The notes: a model not told the origin generated them from the sequence alone. 64,000 bases of DNA from Microbacterium murale (GCF_014635185.1 NZ_BMCM01000001.1:558001-622000); one strand, 5' to 3'; shown: positions 26,105 to 35,952, numbered from the stretch's first letter. Program-made: numbers and translations.

Positions 26105-27322
26105 TCAACAGGTCGTGTTCGGCCGATGCCCCGTGTCGACCTCCGCCAGCCACAGCATCAGTTCGGGGATGGACGCATCCGCTGCGAGCGCATGCGTGAT
26201 TCCGGGGAACCTGTGGAAGACGACATCCGCCTCCTGTGAGCAGAGGAGTTTCACATAGTCCTCGGTGGTGCTCGGCACCACGAGTTCATCGGCGAGGCCT
26301 TGACCCACGAAGATCGGCACGTCGATCTCCTGCCCGCCGGCACTGTTCTCTTTCAGCAGCGTCTGCCAGGGTTCGGTGGTCGCGGGGTCCGAGCTGACGT
26401 AGGCGCCCACCAGCGGGTCGGCGATCGCGTGGATCTCCTTCGTCTGGGTCAGCAGACACAGCGCCGCCATCTTCGGCGTCGCGGCGAGGCCCGCCGGTGT
26501 CAGGATCGCGTCGATCTCGTCCTTCGAATAGCGGTCGGCATACGCTGCCTCGTACGCGGGGATCGCGAACGAGGCGATCGTGGTGCCGGAGAGGTTCACG
26601 ATGTCGTCCGACATCAGGGCAATGAGGTTCGCCGCAGGCGCGGCCACGGCGACACCTTCCAGCTTCAACTCCGGTGCGTATGAAGATGCCCGCTCTGCGG
26701 CGAACAGCGCGGCCTGGCCGCCCTGCGAGTGACCCCACAGCAGCAATCGGTCGCTCGCTCCGGTGCCGGTCAGGGCCCGCGCGGCCCTGGCTGCATCGAG
26801 CATGCTGTTCGATTCGGGGATTCCGAGGAGATACGAGGATGCCCCTTCGACACCGAGCCCCGGGTAGTCGGTGGCGGCGATCGCATATCCCGCGGCGAGC
26901 AGTTCGTGCAGTCCTTCGATCAATTCGAACGGATCGAGCCCGAGCGACGGCGCGCATCTCGCGGCGGCGCCGGTCGTCGGGTGCGCCCAGGAGACGACGG
27001 TGCGGCCGCCATCCGGGACCGGCCCGTCCGGCACGATGACCACACCGGACACCGCGATGTCGGCGCCGGCCAGATCACGCGAGTGATAGAGCACCCGCCA
27101 CGCTGTCGAACCGATCGGAGCGCTCGCGATCGGTTCGCTGCGGATGATCGTTCCAGGCGCCGCAGCCTTCAGCGGCACCGGCGGCACATAGAAGGGTGCA
27201 TCGGTCTTCTGCTCGGCGGAGCCCTCGGCCACCCGGCGGATGGCCTCGACGGCGATCAAGGCGATCACCACCAAGAAGATGGCGACGACGACGAGAACCC
27301 AGCGACGCGAGCGGGTGCGCAT
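26105..27322 (-). CDS. Secreted lipase-family alpha/beta hydrolase
   Basis: A 405-residue protein with an N-terminal membrane anchor or signal peptide (RRWVLVVVAIFLVVIALIAV, residues 6-25) and an extracellular hydrolase domain of the secretory lipase (LIP) family. The nucleophile elbow is GHSQGG, the acid lies in the region FVGQGLADELVVP, and the His is probably in FPGITHALA. Preceding oxyanion-region segment SWAHPTTGAAARCAPS is typical of the family. It probably hydrolyses esters or lipids outside the cell. It is not part of the dnaK operon: its stop falls just upstream of the dnaK promoter. Confidence 0.88.
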   Translation of the reverse strand: MRTRSRRWVLVVVAIFLVVIALIAVEAIRRVAEGSAEQKTDAPFYVPPVPLKAAAPGTIIRSEPIASAPIGSTAWRVLYHSRDLAGADIAVSGVVIVPDGPVPDGGRTVVSWAHPTTGAAARCAPSLGLDPFELIEGLHELLAAGYAIAATDYPGLGVEGASSYLLGIPESNSMLDAARAARALTGTGASDRLLLWGHSQGGQAALFAAERASSYAPELKLEGVAVAAPAANLIALMSDDIVNLSGTTIASFAIPAYEAAYADRYSKDEIDAILTPAGLAATPKMAALCLLTQTKEIHAIADPLVGAYVSSDPATTEPWQTLLKENSAGGQEIDVPIFVGQGLADELVVPSTTEDYVKLLCSQEADVVFHRFPGITHALAADASIPELMLWLAEVDTGHRPNTTC

Positions 27323-27374
27323 GGTTCTTTCTAGCGCATCGACCGCTGTCGTGGTGCTACGCGTGCGACTTCGA

Positions 27375-27836
27375 TCACTTGCCGCCGGGAGGGCCGATCG
27401 TCAGGAGGATCACGTAGAGCGCGATCACGGCGGCGGCGATGAGGGCCACGAGCACCCATGCACGACGCAGGAACCAACGCATCGTGCGGTCGTACCAGGT
27501 GCGGTCCTGCGGATGGTCGGTCTCCTCGAGACGCCACTCACCCTTCAGGCGGCCGGAGCGATGCAGCCAGATCTCCATCGGGATCGTGGCGTAAGGCACG
27601 ATGGCGCTGGCGACGGCGAGCACGCCGACGCCGATCGACCAGCGCTGGTTGAACGCGACGAGGATCGCCGTGGCCCCATAGGAGAGGAAGACGAATCCGT
27701 GGATGCCTCCGGCGATCGTGACCACGATCGGTGGCGCCCCGACGGCTCGCGCGATCAGCGCGGCGATCAGAAGCGTCCACGTGATCGCCTCGGCGATGGC
27801 GAGGACTCGATAGAGGCGGGCAGGCGTGCGGAACAT
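27375..27836 (-). CDS. DUF3817 integral membrane protein
   Basis: A 153-residue protein with about four transmembrane helices. RLYRVLAIAEAITWTLLIAAL and GGIHGFVFLSYGATAIL are characteristic of DUF3817, which has no established function. ATG 27836 follows AAGGAG; the longer frame to 27908 has no support. A hydrophilic loop GEWRLEETDHPQDRTWYDR separates helices 3 and 4. The lipase gene lies downstream after 52 bases, with no obvious functional tie. Confidence 0.85.
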   Translation of the reverse strand: MFRTPARLYRVLAIAEAITWTLLIAALIARAVGAPPIVVTIAGGIHGFVFLSYGATAILVAFNQRWSIGVGVLAVASAIVPYATIPMEIWLHRSGRLKGEWRLEETDHPQDRTWYDRTMRWFLRRAWVLVALIAAAVIALYVILLTIGPPGGK

Positions 27837-28080
27837 CGTGCTCCTTGCGGGTTGGGTCGTCACAAGCCTACGCAAGCCGATTGCGAGGTCACGTGCTCCC
27901 CGCCTCATCCGAAAGGTTGATATCGCGCGGCCTGCACCCTGATCGTCTCGTCGGAATAGCCGGACGTGCTCATGCGTTTGAATGAGAGGCGCACCGACCC
28001 TTGCTGGTGCAACGCCACTGTTGCCCGCCGTGACGCCGCGGTCCGCGCGACACGACCCTTTCTCCTAGCATCGAAGAGAC

Positions 28081-28809
28081 ATGTCCACACCCCTCACCGC
28101 TTCCGAAGACCACGCCCGCTGGCAGTCCGAACGTCGCGACGCCGTGACGGCGCGTACCGGCAACCTCGCACTCATCGAGACGCGGTGGACCGGCTCTGAG
28201 CGCCCCGATCTCGCCGCCGAGCAACAGGGCGCGGCGTCGGCATCCGTCACGGTGACGGCACTCGAGCGCAAGGACCTCACGACCGGAGAGGCCGAGTACG
28301 GCCTGCGCGTCTGGGATGCGGAGTCGCCGGCGATCAGGGCGTTCGACCACATCGACACCTACGACTACGACCCCGACTGGGTCATCGAGGCGCAGTTCAC
28401 GCCGGTCGACAGCGATCGCACCGTGCCGTTCGAGCACATCCGCGACAACGGCGGCTCCCGTGAACTCGTCGTCCCCGGCGACATCACCTTCACCCTGGGC
28501 GGGGTCGCGCATCGGCTCGCCGCGTTCGACGACGCCGGCTCACTGCTGCTCGTCTTCGGCGATGCCACGAACGGCGCAGAGACGTATGGCGCGGGTCGCT
28601 TCCTCTTCGTTCCCTGCGACGCCGCAGAATTCGGCGCTGAGGGCACCGTCGTCCTCGACTTCAACCGCGCCTTCGTGCCGCCGTGCGGCTTCTCCGCGCA
28701 GTACAACTGCCCGATGCCGCCCGCACAGAACCGCTTCGCAGAGCCGATCCGCGCCGGAGAGAAGAACGTCGTCTTCCAGGGCGACTTCGACATCTACGCC
28801 GCGCTCTGA
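28081..28809 (+). CDS. DUF1684 family protein
   Basis: A 242-residue cytoplasmic protein of DUF1684, a family of unknown function. The C-terminal signature VLDFNRAFVPPCGFSAQYNCP holds two Cys spaced C-x7-C-P, shared with the paralogues at 48023 and 56995. Another shared stretch is ETYGAGRFLFV. The gene is followed 33 bases later by a peptide-type binding protein gene, so it is likely the first gene of that importer operon. It could process or sense the imported compound. ATG 28081 is the natural start. The 172 bases upstream contain no gene that I can support. Confidence 0.85.
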   Translation: MSTPLTASEDHARWQSERRDAVTARTGNLALIETRWTGSERPDLAAEQQGAASASVTVTALERKDLTTGEAEYGLRVWDAESPAIRAFDHIDTYDYDPDWVIEAQFTPVDSDRTVPFEHIRDNGGSRELVVPGDITFTLGGVAHRLAAFDDAGSLLLVFGDATNGAETYGAGRFLFVPCDAAEFGAEGTVVLDFNRAFVPPCGFSAQYNCPMPPAQNRFAEPIRAGEKNVVFQGDFDIYAAL

Positions 28810-28842
28810 CCCGTAACCAGAAACCAACCCCGGAGAAACCCC

Positions 28843-30330
28843 TTGAGAAGACCACTCGCGCTCGTCGCAGCCATCGCCGTCTCGGCGCTCGTCCTCGTCG
28901 GCTGCTCACCGAGTGGGGGCGAGACGGCCGAGGAAGACGCCAGCATCCACATCGGCTCGCTCTACGAACCGCAGAACCTCAGCAACACGCAGGGTGGCGG
29001 CCAGGGCGTCACCGAGGCATTCAACGGCAACGTCTACGAGGGTCTTTATCGGCTCACCGACGACGGTGAGGTCGAGCCGCTTCTCGCGACGGATGCCGAG
29101 AAGAGTGAAGACGGACTCACCTACACGGTCACGCTGCGCGACGATGTCACCTTCCACTCCGGCAAGGCGCTCACCTCGGCAGACGTGAAGGCCAGCGTCG
29201 AGGCCGTGACCGCCGAGGACTCGCAGTCCGCCCGCGCTTCTGCCTTCACCGTCATCTCGGGCATCGAGACGCCGGACGAGCAGACCGTCGTCTTCACGCT
29301 CTCCGAGCCGTCGATCTCGTTCCTCTACAACCTCGCCTACATCTGGATCGTCAACGGCGAGGCCGACGACCTCACCACGGCCGAGGACGGGACCGGCCCG
29401 TACACGCTCGACGAGTGGAAGCAGGGCAGTACCCTGACTCTCACCCGCTGGGACGACTACTGGGGCGAGGCCGCCAAGAACGGCGAGGTCGTCTTCAACT
29501 ACTACACCGATGCGACCGCACAGAACAACGCGCTCCTCACCGGCGAGATCGATCTGATCACCAGCATCCAGAGCCCCGATGCGCTGGCGCAGTTCGACAA
29601 CGACGACTACACGATCAGCGAGGGCACCTCCACGACCAAGGAGCTGCTCGCCTTCAACGATCGCGTCGCCCCCTTCAACGACCCGCTCGTCCGCAAGGCG
29701 ATCTACTCGGCGATCGACACGCAGAAGCTCCTGAACTCGATCTGGGCCGACTACGGCACGCTCATCGGATCCATGGTGCCGCCGACCGACCCCTGGTACG
29801 AAGACCTCACCGACGTCAACCCGTACGACGTCGATCTCGCGAAGCAGCAGCTCGCCGAGGCGGGCTTCCCGAACGGCTTCGAGTTCACGCTCGACACCCC
29901 GAGCTACGACCCGCACCCCGCCGTCGCGGAGTTCCTGCAGTCCCAGCTCGCCGAGGTCGGTGTCACGGTGAACATCAACACCATCAGCGCCGACGAGTGG
30001 TACACGAAGGTGTTCCAGGAGCGCGACTTCGAGGCGACGCTGCAGGAGCACGTCAATGACCGCGACGTCGTCTGGTACGGCAACCCCGACTTCTACTGGG
30101 GCTACGACAACGCCGACGTGCAGCAGTGGGTCGCCGAAGCCGAGCAGGCAGCGACACCCGAGGAGCAGACCGAGCTGCTGAAGAAGGTGAACGAGCAGAT
30201 CGCCGAGGATGCCGCGAGCGTCTGGCTCTACCTCTACCCGCAGATCGTCGTCGCCTCGGCTGACGTCACCGGATACCCTGTCAATGGCTTGAACTCGCAG
30301 TTCTTCGCCTACGACATCGTCAAGTCCTGA
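28843..30330 (+). CDS. Peptide/nickel-type ABC transporter binding lipoprotein (SBP family 5)
   Basis: The 495-residue family-5 binding protein has a signal peptide with lipobox LVGC at Cys21 and family segments GLTYTVTLRDDVTFHSGKALTSADV, GTGPYTLDEWKQGS and VRKAIYSAIDTQKL. It starts at TTG 28843 with GGAGAAA upstream. It is anchored outside the membrane and hands its ligand (peptide, opine, glycoside or similar) to the DppB/DppC-type permeases encoded next. A 12-bp hairpin follows the stop. The ligand is not predictable from sequence. Confidence 0.93.
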   Translation: MRRPLALVAAIAVSALVLVGCSPSGGETAEEDASIHIGSLYEPQNLSNTQGGGQGVTEAFNGNVYEGLYRLTDDGEVEPLLATDAEKSEDGLTYTVTLRDDVTFHSGKALTSADVKASVEAVTAEDSQSARASAFTVISGIETPDEQTVVFTLSEPSISFLYNLAYIWIVNGEADDLTTAEDGTGPYTLDEWKQGSTLTLTRWDDYWGEAAKNGEVVFNYYTDATAQNNALLTGEIDLITSIQSPDALAQFDNDDYTISEGTSTTKELLAFNDRVAPFNDPLVRKAIYSAIDTQKLLNSIWADYGTLIGSMVPPTDPWYEDLTDVNPYDVDLAKQQLAEAGFPNGFEFTLDTPSYDPHPAVAEFLQSQLAEVGVTVNINTISADEWYTKVFQERDFEATLQEHVNDRDVVWYGNPDFYWGYDNADVQQWVAEAEQAATPEEQTELLKKVNEQIAEDAASVWLYLYPQIVVASADVTGYPVNGLNSQFFAYDIVKS

Positions 30331-30339
30331 TCCGCTCGC

Positions 30340-30379
30340 AGTGTGTGTGAGGGCCCGGACAGCGGCTCTCACACACACT
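30340..30379 (+). terminator. Post-binding-protein hairpin (attenuator)
   Basis: Arms AGTGTGTGTGAG and CTCACACACACT pair perfectly over 12 bp around a 16-base G/C-rich loop, in the 59-base gap between the binding-protein stop and the first permease. It has no T-run. Confidence 0.75.
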
Positions 30380-30389
30380 GACTCATTGC

Positions 30390-31358
30390 GTGCTCATGCT
30401 CCCCTACCTCCTCCGCCGCCTCGCGTTCCTCGTCGTGTCGCTCGTCGTCGCGATGGTCGTGATCTTCGTGCTGCTGCGACTGCTGCCCGGCGACCCCGCG
30501 AACGCGCTGCTGTCGGTGGACGCCACGCCGGAGCAGATCGCGGCGGCGCAGGCGCAGGTCGGATCGGACCAGCCGCTCGCGCAGCAGTTCTTCACCTGGG
30601 CCGGGCAGATGCTGCGCTTCGATCTGGGCGACTCGTACATCAGCACACTCCCGGTGGCGCCGGAGATCGCATCCCGCCTGCAGATCACCCTCCCGCTGAC
30701 GCTCCTCGCATTCGCACTGGCACTGGTCATCTCGGTCGTCGTCGGCATCACGGCCGCCGTCAAGTCCGACCGCTGGTACGGGTCGGTGCTCTCCGGCTTC
30801 TCGCAGCTCGGCATCGCCGTGCCGGTGTTCTGGGTCGGCATCATCCTGGTCTGGATCTTCGCGCTCGGACTCGGCATCCTCCCGTCCGGCGGCTTCCCAC
30901 GCGACGACTGGGAGGATCCGGCCGAAGCGCTGCGCGCCCTCACCCTCCCGGTCATCACGATCGCACTCGTCATGAGCGCCTCGCTCGCCCGCTACGTACG
31001 CGCGGCCACGCTCGATGTGCTGGGCAGCGACTATCTGCGCACTGCACGGGCCGGCGGCTCCGGCCTCGGCGAAGCGCTGCTGCGGCACGGACTGCGCAAC
31101 GGCGCGGTACCGGTCGTCGCCATCCTCGGCATCGAGCTCTCGACGACTCTGCTGGGAGCGGTCGTGGTCGAGAGCGTCTTCTCCCTCCCCGGCCTTGGCA
31201 GCATGCTGCTGACCGGGATCGAGCAGCACGACTTCGCCAACATCCAGGGCGTGCTCGTCGTAAGTACCCTGTTCGTGCTGCTCGTCGGCTTCGTCGCCGA
31301 CATCGGTCAGCGCCTGATCGATCCGCGCCTGCGCGGCAGTGTGGCGGGTAACCGATGA
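30390..31358 (+). CDS. Dipeptide-type ABC permease (DppB-like)
   Basis: A 322-residue permease with six transmembrane helices; YLLRRLAFLVVSLVVAMVVIFVLLRLLPGDPA is the usual DppB/OppB N-terminus and LGEALLRHGLRNGAVPVVAILG the coupling region. Either GTG 30390 or ATG 30396 could be the start; neither has a clear ribosome site. It is translationally coupled to the next permease (ATGA overlap). It belongs to the operon DUF1684-SBP-DppB-DppC-OppD-OppF. Confidence 0.92.
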   Translation: MLMLPYLLRRLAFLVVSLVVAMVVIFVLLRLLPGDPANALLSVDATPEQIAAAQAQVGSDQPLAQQFFTWAGQMLRFDLGDSYISTLPVAPEIASRLQITLPLTLLAFALALVISVVVGITAAVKSDRWYGSVLSGFSQLGIAVPVFWVGIILVWIFALGLGILPSGGFPRDDWEDPAEALRALTLPVITIALVMSASLARYVRAATLDVLGSDYLRTARAGGSGLGEALLRHGLRNGAVPVVAILGIELSTTLLGAVVVESVFSLPGLGSMLLTGIEQHDFANIQGVLVVSTLFVLLVGFVADIGQRLIDPRLRGSVAGNR

Positions 31359-32218
31359 GCGCCGTGATCGAGCAGGAGCTCGAGGATGCTGCGCCGCACC
31401 GCCGCATCGGCCGTCACGCGACCCTCGTGCTCGGACTCTCGCTGACCGGGCTCGTCGTGCTGCTCGCGGTGGTCTCCCTCGTGTGGCTGCCCTACCCGCC
31501 ATCCGACATCAGCGGAGGACGCCTCGAAGCACCCAGCGCCGCACACCTGCTCGGCACGGACAAGCTCGGACGCGACCTCTTCACGCAGCTCATGATCGGC
31601 GCGCGCATCGCGCTTCTCGTCGGCATAGGCTCGGTCGCCCTCGCCGCTGTACTGGGCGTGCTCATCGGTCTCGTCGCCGCGTTCGCCCGACCGTGGGTGG
31701 ATGATTCGCTCTCGGCCACGCTCGACGTCGTGATCGCCTTCCCCGTGCTGCTGCTGGCGATGCTCGTCGTGGCGGTGCAGGGCGCTTCCCTGTGGTCGGC
31801 GATCCTCGCGATCGGTCTCGCGATGTCTGCAGTCGTCGCCAGGCTCACCCGCATCCTCGCCCGCCGCGTGCTGCAGGAGCAGTTCATCACCGCTGCGCGC
31901 ACGAGCGGCACGCGCTGGCCCGGCATCGTGCTGTTCCACGTGCTGCCGAACATCGCCCCGACGCTCGGCGTGAACCTCGCACTCCAGTTCGGCGCGGCGG
32001 TGCTGGCCGAGGCGAGCCTGTCGTACCTCGGACTCGGCGCGCCCCCGCCGAACGCCTCATGGGGTCGCCTATTGCAGGAGGCGCAGGGCACAGTGCTCAC
32101 AGCGCCGGTCGGGGCGATCGCTCCCGGCGTTGCGCTGGTCACGCTCGTACTGGGCGTGAACTTCGTGGCCGACGGCCTCCGCGACTTCATCGACCCGACC
32201 CGCAGGAGGCAGCGATGA
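31355..32218 (+). CDS. Dipeptide-type ABC permease (DppC-like)
   Basis: The 287-residue partner permease carries the DppC-type entry segment SAAHLLGTDKLGRDLFTQLMIGARIAL and the coupling loop EQFITAARTSGTRWPGIVLFHVLPNI. It has about six transmembrane helices. Both ends overlap neighbouring genes by 4 bases (ATGA), so the whole import complex is translated as a coupled unit. Confidence 0.93.
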   Translation: MSAVIEQELEDAAPHRRIGRHATLVLGLSLTGLVVLLAVVSLVWLPYPPSDISGGRLEAPSAAHLLGTDKLGRDLFTQLMIGARIALLVGIGSVALAAVLGVLIGLVAAFARPWVDDSLSATLDVVIAFPVLLLAMLVVAVQGASLWSAILAIGLAMSAVVARLTRILARRVLQEQFITAARTSGTRWPGIVLFHVLPNIAPTLGVNLALQFGAAVLAEASLSYLGLGAPPPNASWGRLLQEAQGTVLTAPVGAIAPGVALVTLVLGVNFVADGLRDFIDPTRRRQR

Positions 32219-33033
32219 ACCTTCTCGACGTCTCCGGCCTGACCGTCTCTGCCGGCCGGCAGCGTCTGGTCGACGACGTGTCGTTCACGATCGCTCCGGG
32301 AGAGCGTGTCGGTGTGATCGGCGAATCCGGTTCCGGTAAGTCGGTGACCTCGCTCGCGGTCACCGGGCTCCTGGCCGACTCTCTCACCGCCTCCGGGTCG
32401 GTGCTGCTCGACGGCACGCAGGTCGTCGGTGCTCCGGACAGAGCGCTTCGTCCGCTGCGCGGCCCGGTGGCCGGCATCCTGTTCCAGGAGCCGCTGACGG
32501 CGCTCGATCCGCTCATGCGCGTCGGACGGCAGATCGCCGAGCCGATGCGTCGCCATCTCGACCTGCGTGGAGTCGCGCTGCAGGATGCCGTGCGCGCTGC
32601 GCTCGAAGACGTGTCGCTGCCCGACCCGAGGTTCGCGAGGGCGTTCCCGCACGAGCTCTCCGGCGGACAGCGTCAGCGCGTCGCCACAGCGATCGCCCTC
32701 GCCGCACGGCCGAAGCTGCTGATCGCCGACGAGCCGACCACGGCGCTCGACGTCACCGTGCAGGATGAGATCCTCACTCTGCTCGACCGGCTGGTCTCGG
32801 AACGCGACATGGCGCTCATGTTCATCAGTCATGATCTGGCCGTCGTGAGCCGCATGACCGACCGGGTCGTCGTGATGCGCGGCGGGCGGGCGGTCGAGCA
32901 GGGAACGGTCGAACAGATCGTCGGCGAACCACACGATCCTTATACGGCGGCACTGGTCGCGAGCGCGCGGGCGCTGGATTCCGCCCTCGACGCGCCGGCA
33001 TCCCCGTCGGCGGACGGAGAGGTGCGCCGATGA
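32215..33033 (+). CDS. Peptide-type ABC transporter ATPase (OppD-like)
   Basis: The 272-residue ATPase starts at ATG 32215 inside the upstream stop (ATGA); the longer open frame upstream is antisense-like noise over the permease. Walker A is GESGSGKS, the signature LSGGQRQRV and Walker B LLIADEPTTALD. It energises import together with the OppF-like partner that follows. The C-terminus lacks the iron-sulfur or Cys-rich extension found in some OppD/DppD proteins. Confidence 0.93.
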   Translation: MNLLDVSGLTVSAGRQRLVDDVSFTIAPGERVGVIGESGSGKSVTSLAVTGLLADSLTASGSVLLDGTQVVGAPDRALRPLRGPVAGILFQEPLTALDPLMRVGRQIAEPMRRHLDLRGVALQDAVRAALEDVSLPDPRFARAFPHELSGGQRQRVATAIALAARPKLLIADEPTTALDVTVQDEILTLLDRLVSERDMALMFISHDLAVVSRMTDRVVVMRGGRAVEQGTVEQIVGEPHDPYTAALVASARALDSALDAPASPSADGEVRR

Positions 33034-33800
33034 GCATCCTGGAGTTGCGAGGCGCCGGATTCGCCTATGGCCACCGCACCGTGGTCGACGATGTCTCGCT
33101 CGAGGTTTCGGCGGGTGAGGCTGTGGGCCTCGTCGGCGAGTCGGGCGCCGGCAAGTCGACCATCCTGTCGCTGCTGCTCGGGCTCGCGACGCCCCGTACA
33201 GGCGGCGTGCACTTCGACGGCGTACCGCTCGACCGACGTGATCGCCGGCTCATGCGGCGCTTCCGGGCGAACGTGCAGACCGTGTTCCAAGACCCGTACT
33301 CGTCACTCGACCCTCGTCAGCGCATCGACCGCATCGTCGGTGAACCGCTGCGTTCGCTCGGCATCGCAAGCGGTGGCGAGGCAAGACAGGCAGTGGCGGA
33401 TGCTGTGACCTCCGTCGGTCTGGACGTCGACGTGCTCCAGCGATACCCGCATGAGTTCTCGGGCGGACAGCGTCAGCGCATCGCGATCGCACGTGCGATC
33501 GTCTCCAAGCCCCGCGTACTGCTCGCCGACGAACCCGTGAGCGCGCTGGACGTGACCACCCGCATCCAGGTGATCGACCTGCTGCAGCAGCTTCGGCGCG
33601 AGACGGGGCTCGCGCTGATCATGGTCTCGCACGACCTCAGCGCTGTCGCAGCACTCTGCGAACGGACCGTCGTGTTGCAGAACGGCCGCGTCGTCGAGGC
33701 CGGAGCGACGACAGATGTGCTGCACGACCCGCAGACCGACTACGCCCGCACCCTCGTGTCGGCGATCCCGCGCCTGCCGTCTGCGCGCGCCGCGGAATAG
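33030..33800 (+). CDS. Peptide-type ABC transporter ATPase (OppF-like)
   Basis: A 256-residue ATPase with Walker A GESGAGKST, the Q-loop VFQDPYSSLDPRQ, the signature FSGGQRQRIAIARAI and Walker B VLLADEPVSALD. It is the last gene of the Dpp-type operon and overlaps the OppD-like gene by 4 bases. It forms the ATPase heterodimer of the importer at the cytoplasmic membrane face. Confidence 0.93.
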   Translation: MSILELRGAGFAYGHRTVVDDVSLEVSAGEAVGLVGESGAGKSTILSLLLGLATPRTGGVHFDGVPLDRRDRRLMRRFRANVQTVFQDPYSSLDPRQRIDRIVGEPLRSLGIASGGEARQAVADAVTSVGLDVDVLQRYPHEFSGGQRQRIAIARAIVSKPRVLLADEPVSALDVTTRIQVIDLLQQLRRETGLALIMVSHDLSAVAALCERTVVLQNGRVVEAGATTDVLHDPQTDYARTLVSAIPRLPSARAAE

Positions 33801-33828
33801 CCCCGGCATCCTGATCGTTGCCACCACC

Positions 33829-34737
33829 ATGGCGACGATCGATCAGGCGACACTGGAGCGTGTGCTCGCAGGAGTGAACGTGGTCTCCGGTGCCACACGG
33901 CGCATCGAGTTGCCGGCATCCGGCGTGCTTCCGCTCACCGACGGCGTCGTGAGTTTCGTGCACGTGATCTCGGGTGCCGTGCGCGGCCACCCGCCGCTGG
34001 CGAGCGGCTGCACCCTCGGCGTCGACCGTCTGACCCGGGCCATCAGCGTCAGTCAGCCGGCTGCTCCCGATCTGCTCTCTGCGGGCGGAGCGCTGCTCAC
34101 GCTCGGAGACCGCTCGGTCATCCTCGATGCCTCGCAAGGCGCCACCCTGGTCGTGGGTGAGCTGCGGCTCTCCGACCCGACAGCGCTGCACATGGTGCCG
34201 GGCTTCGTGGTCGTCAACGATTTCGCTGCACTGGAACCGGCGGCCGCCGCGCTCGCGGCGCAGCTGGGGCTGGACCCGTTCACCACCGACGACGTGCGCT
34301 CGGGTGATCCGGTGATCTGCCGGATGATGGCGACCACCGTGCTGCTCTCGGTGATCCGCGCGTGGGCCGAGATCGGATGCGTCCCGGACGAATGGGCTGC
34401 CCGATCTCACGACCCGTTCCTCGACCGCGTGATCGCCGCGATTCACCAGGCGCCCGGCCGCGAGTGGACGGTCGAGTCGCTCGCGGGTGTCGGCGCGATG
34501 TCGCGCTCGGTTTTCGCCGAGCGGTTCCGCTCCGTGATCGGCCGATCGCCGGCGAGCTATGTCGTCGGCGTGCGGATGGATGCGGCGAAGTCGATGCTCG
34601 CTGCCGGAAGTACCGTGTCGGAGACCGCGCGGGAACTCGGCTACTCGTCGGATGAGGGCTTCAGCCGCGCGTTCCGCCGCCACTCCGGGATGACGCCCTC
34701 GGCGTGGCGGGCGCAGCGCGTCGTCGTCGCCGCCTGA
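33829..34737 (+). CDS. AraC family transcriptional regulator
   Basis: The 302-residue regulator has an N-terminal cupin-like sensor domain (Cupin_6 type; SGAVRGHPPLASGC region) and a C-terminal AraC DNA-binding domain with two helix-turn-helix units (WTVESLAGVGAMSRSVFAERFRSVIG and VSETARELGYSSDEGFSRAFRR). The longer frame upstream reads through the importer ATPase end and is not used; ATG 33829 gives a normal N-terminus although no ribosome site is evident. It is convergent with an MFS gene 25 bases away. Regulators of this type commonly control such an adjacent transporter. Confidence 0.88.
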   Translation: MATIDQATLERVLAGVNVVSGATRRIELPASGVLPLTDGVVSFVHVISGAVRGHPPLASGCTLGVDRLTRAISVSQPAAPDLLSAGGALLTLGDRSVILDASQGATLVVGELRLSDPTALHMVPGFVVVNDFAALEPAAAALAAQLGLDPFTTDDVRSGDPVICRMMATTVLLSVIRAWAEIGCVPDEWAARSHDPFLDRVIAAIHQAPGREWTVESLAGVGAMSRSVFAERFRSVIGRSPASYVVGVRMDAAKSMLAAGSTVSETARELGYSSDEGFSRAFRRHSGMTPSAWRAQRVVVAA

Positions 34738-34761
34738 GGCGCGGCCTCGGCGCCACCCCGG

Positions 34762-35952
34762 TCAACCGCGCACGCGGTTCGAGAGTCCGAACAGGATCGC
34801 ACCCACCACGAGCGCGACAGCGCCGAGGCCGTACGACGGCTCCACGCCGATGCTGTCGACGAGGACGCCGCCCAGGCCCGCGGCGATCATGATCGCGCCC
34901 TGGAATCCGACGACGACGAGGCTGCCGCCGGCTTCGAGGCGGTCGGGCATCCGGTGCCCCACCCAGGTGTTGACCACGATCAGCCATGACGCGAAGAAGA
35001 ATCCCCACACGAACACGGCGATTCCGACGCCGAGAACCGTACCCGAGAGCAGGATGGTCGCGGCGACCGCCACCGCGATCACGGCGGGCGCCAGTACGGC
35101 GAACAGCCGGAACGAGCGGTCGATGATCAGCCCGATCGTGAGGTTTCCGATCAGACCCCCGACGCCGAACACCGCCAGCAGCACGACGATCGTGCCGGCG
35201 TCGACCTCCGGAATCCGCTCGAGCGCGAGGCGGACGTACGTGTAGGCGAGGAAGTGACCCAGCACGACCAGCACGTGACCGGTCAGTCCCAGTCCGATGC
35301 CGGGGCGCCGGATCGTGTCGGCGAGCAGCGCGAAGCTCGATGTCTGCGCTGCGGGAACCCGCGGCAGCATGGTGCGCAGCGCCACTGCCAGCAGGCCGGT
35401 GACGATGCCGGCGAGAGCGAACACCGCGCGCCAGTCCATCACCTGGCTCAGCATCACGCCGACCGGAACGCCCGCGACAGTGGCGAGCGAGGTGCCGGCA
35501 GAGGTGAACATCACCGCGCGTCCGAGTCGTTCCGGGCCGGCGATGCGCACGGCGACCGTGATCGACATCGACCAGAAGGTGCTCAAGGCGGCGCCGAGCA
35601 GGAAGCGCGCGAGAAGGATGATGATCAGATTCGGCGAGACCGCGACGATGAGGTTCGACGCCGCCGCGGCGAGAGCCATCCAGACCAGAAGGGTTCGGCG
35701 ATCGACTCTGGGGAACACCATTCCGACCGTCGGCGCGACGATGAAGCCGACGAGCGCGGTGACCGTGACGGTCTGCCCGGCCTGGCCCGGCGTGACGCCG
35801 AGCGCATCCGCCATCTCGGTGAGCATGCCGTTGGGCAGGAACTCGGCCGTGACGAGGAGGAAGCTCAGCAGCATCATGACGACGAGGGCGCCGTAACGGA
35901 TCCGCTCGGCAGGGGCGGAGACGTTCACGGGTATGGATGCGGTCGTTGTCAT
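34762..35952 (-). CDS. MFS transporter (DHA1-type efflux)
   Basis: A 396-residue protein with 12 predicted transmembrane helices. The segments LLVTAEFLPNGMLTEMADALGVTPGQAGQ and RFLLGAALSTFWSM resemble the arabinose-efflux/chloramphenicol-resistance-like DHA1 group. ATG 35952 was chosen over an upstream start (36006) because MTTTASIPVN is the natural hydrophilic N-terminus. It is probably a proton-driven exporter of sugars or small toxic compounds. Its convergent AraC neighbour may regulate it. Confidence 0.88.
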   Translation of the reverse strand: MTTTASIPVNVSAPAERIRYGALVVMMLLSFLLVTAEFLPNGMLTEMADALGVTPGQAGQTVTVTALVGFIVAPTVGMVFPRVDRRTLLVWMALAAAASNLIVAVSPNLIIILLARFLLGAALSTFWSMSITVAVRIAGPERLGRAVMFTSAGTSLATVAGVPVGVMLSQVMDWRAVFALAGIVTGLLAVALRTMLPRVPAAQTSSFALLADTIRRPGIGLGLTGHVLVVLGHFLAYTYVRLALERIPEVDAGTIVVLLAVFGVGGLIGNLTIGLIIDRSFRLFAVLAPAVIAVAVAATILLSGTVLGVGIAVFVWGFFFASWLIVVNTWVGHRMPDRLEAGGSLVVVGFQGAIMIAAGLGGVLVDSIGVEPSYGLGAVALVVGAILFGLSNRVRG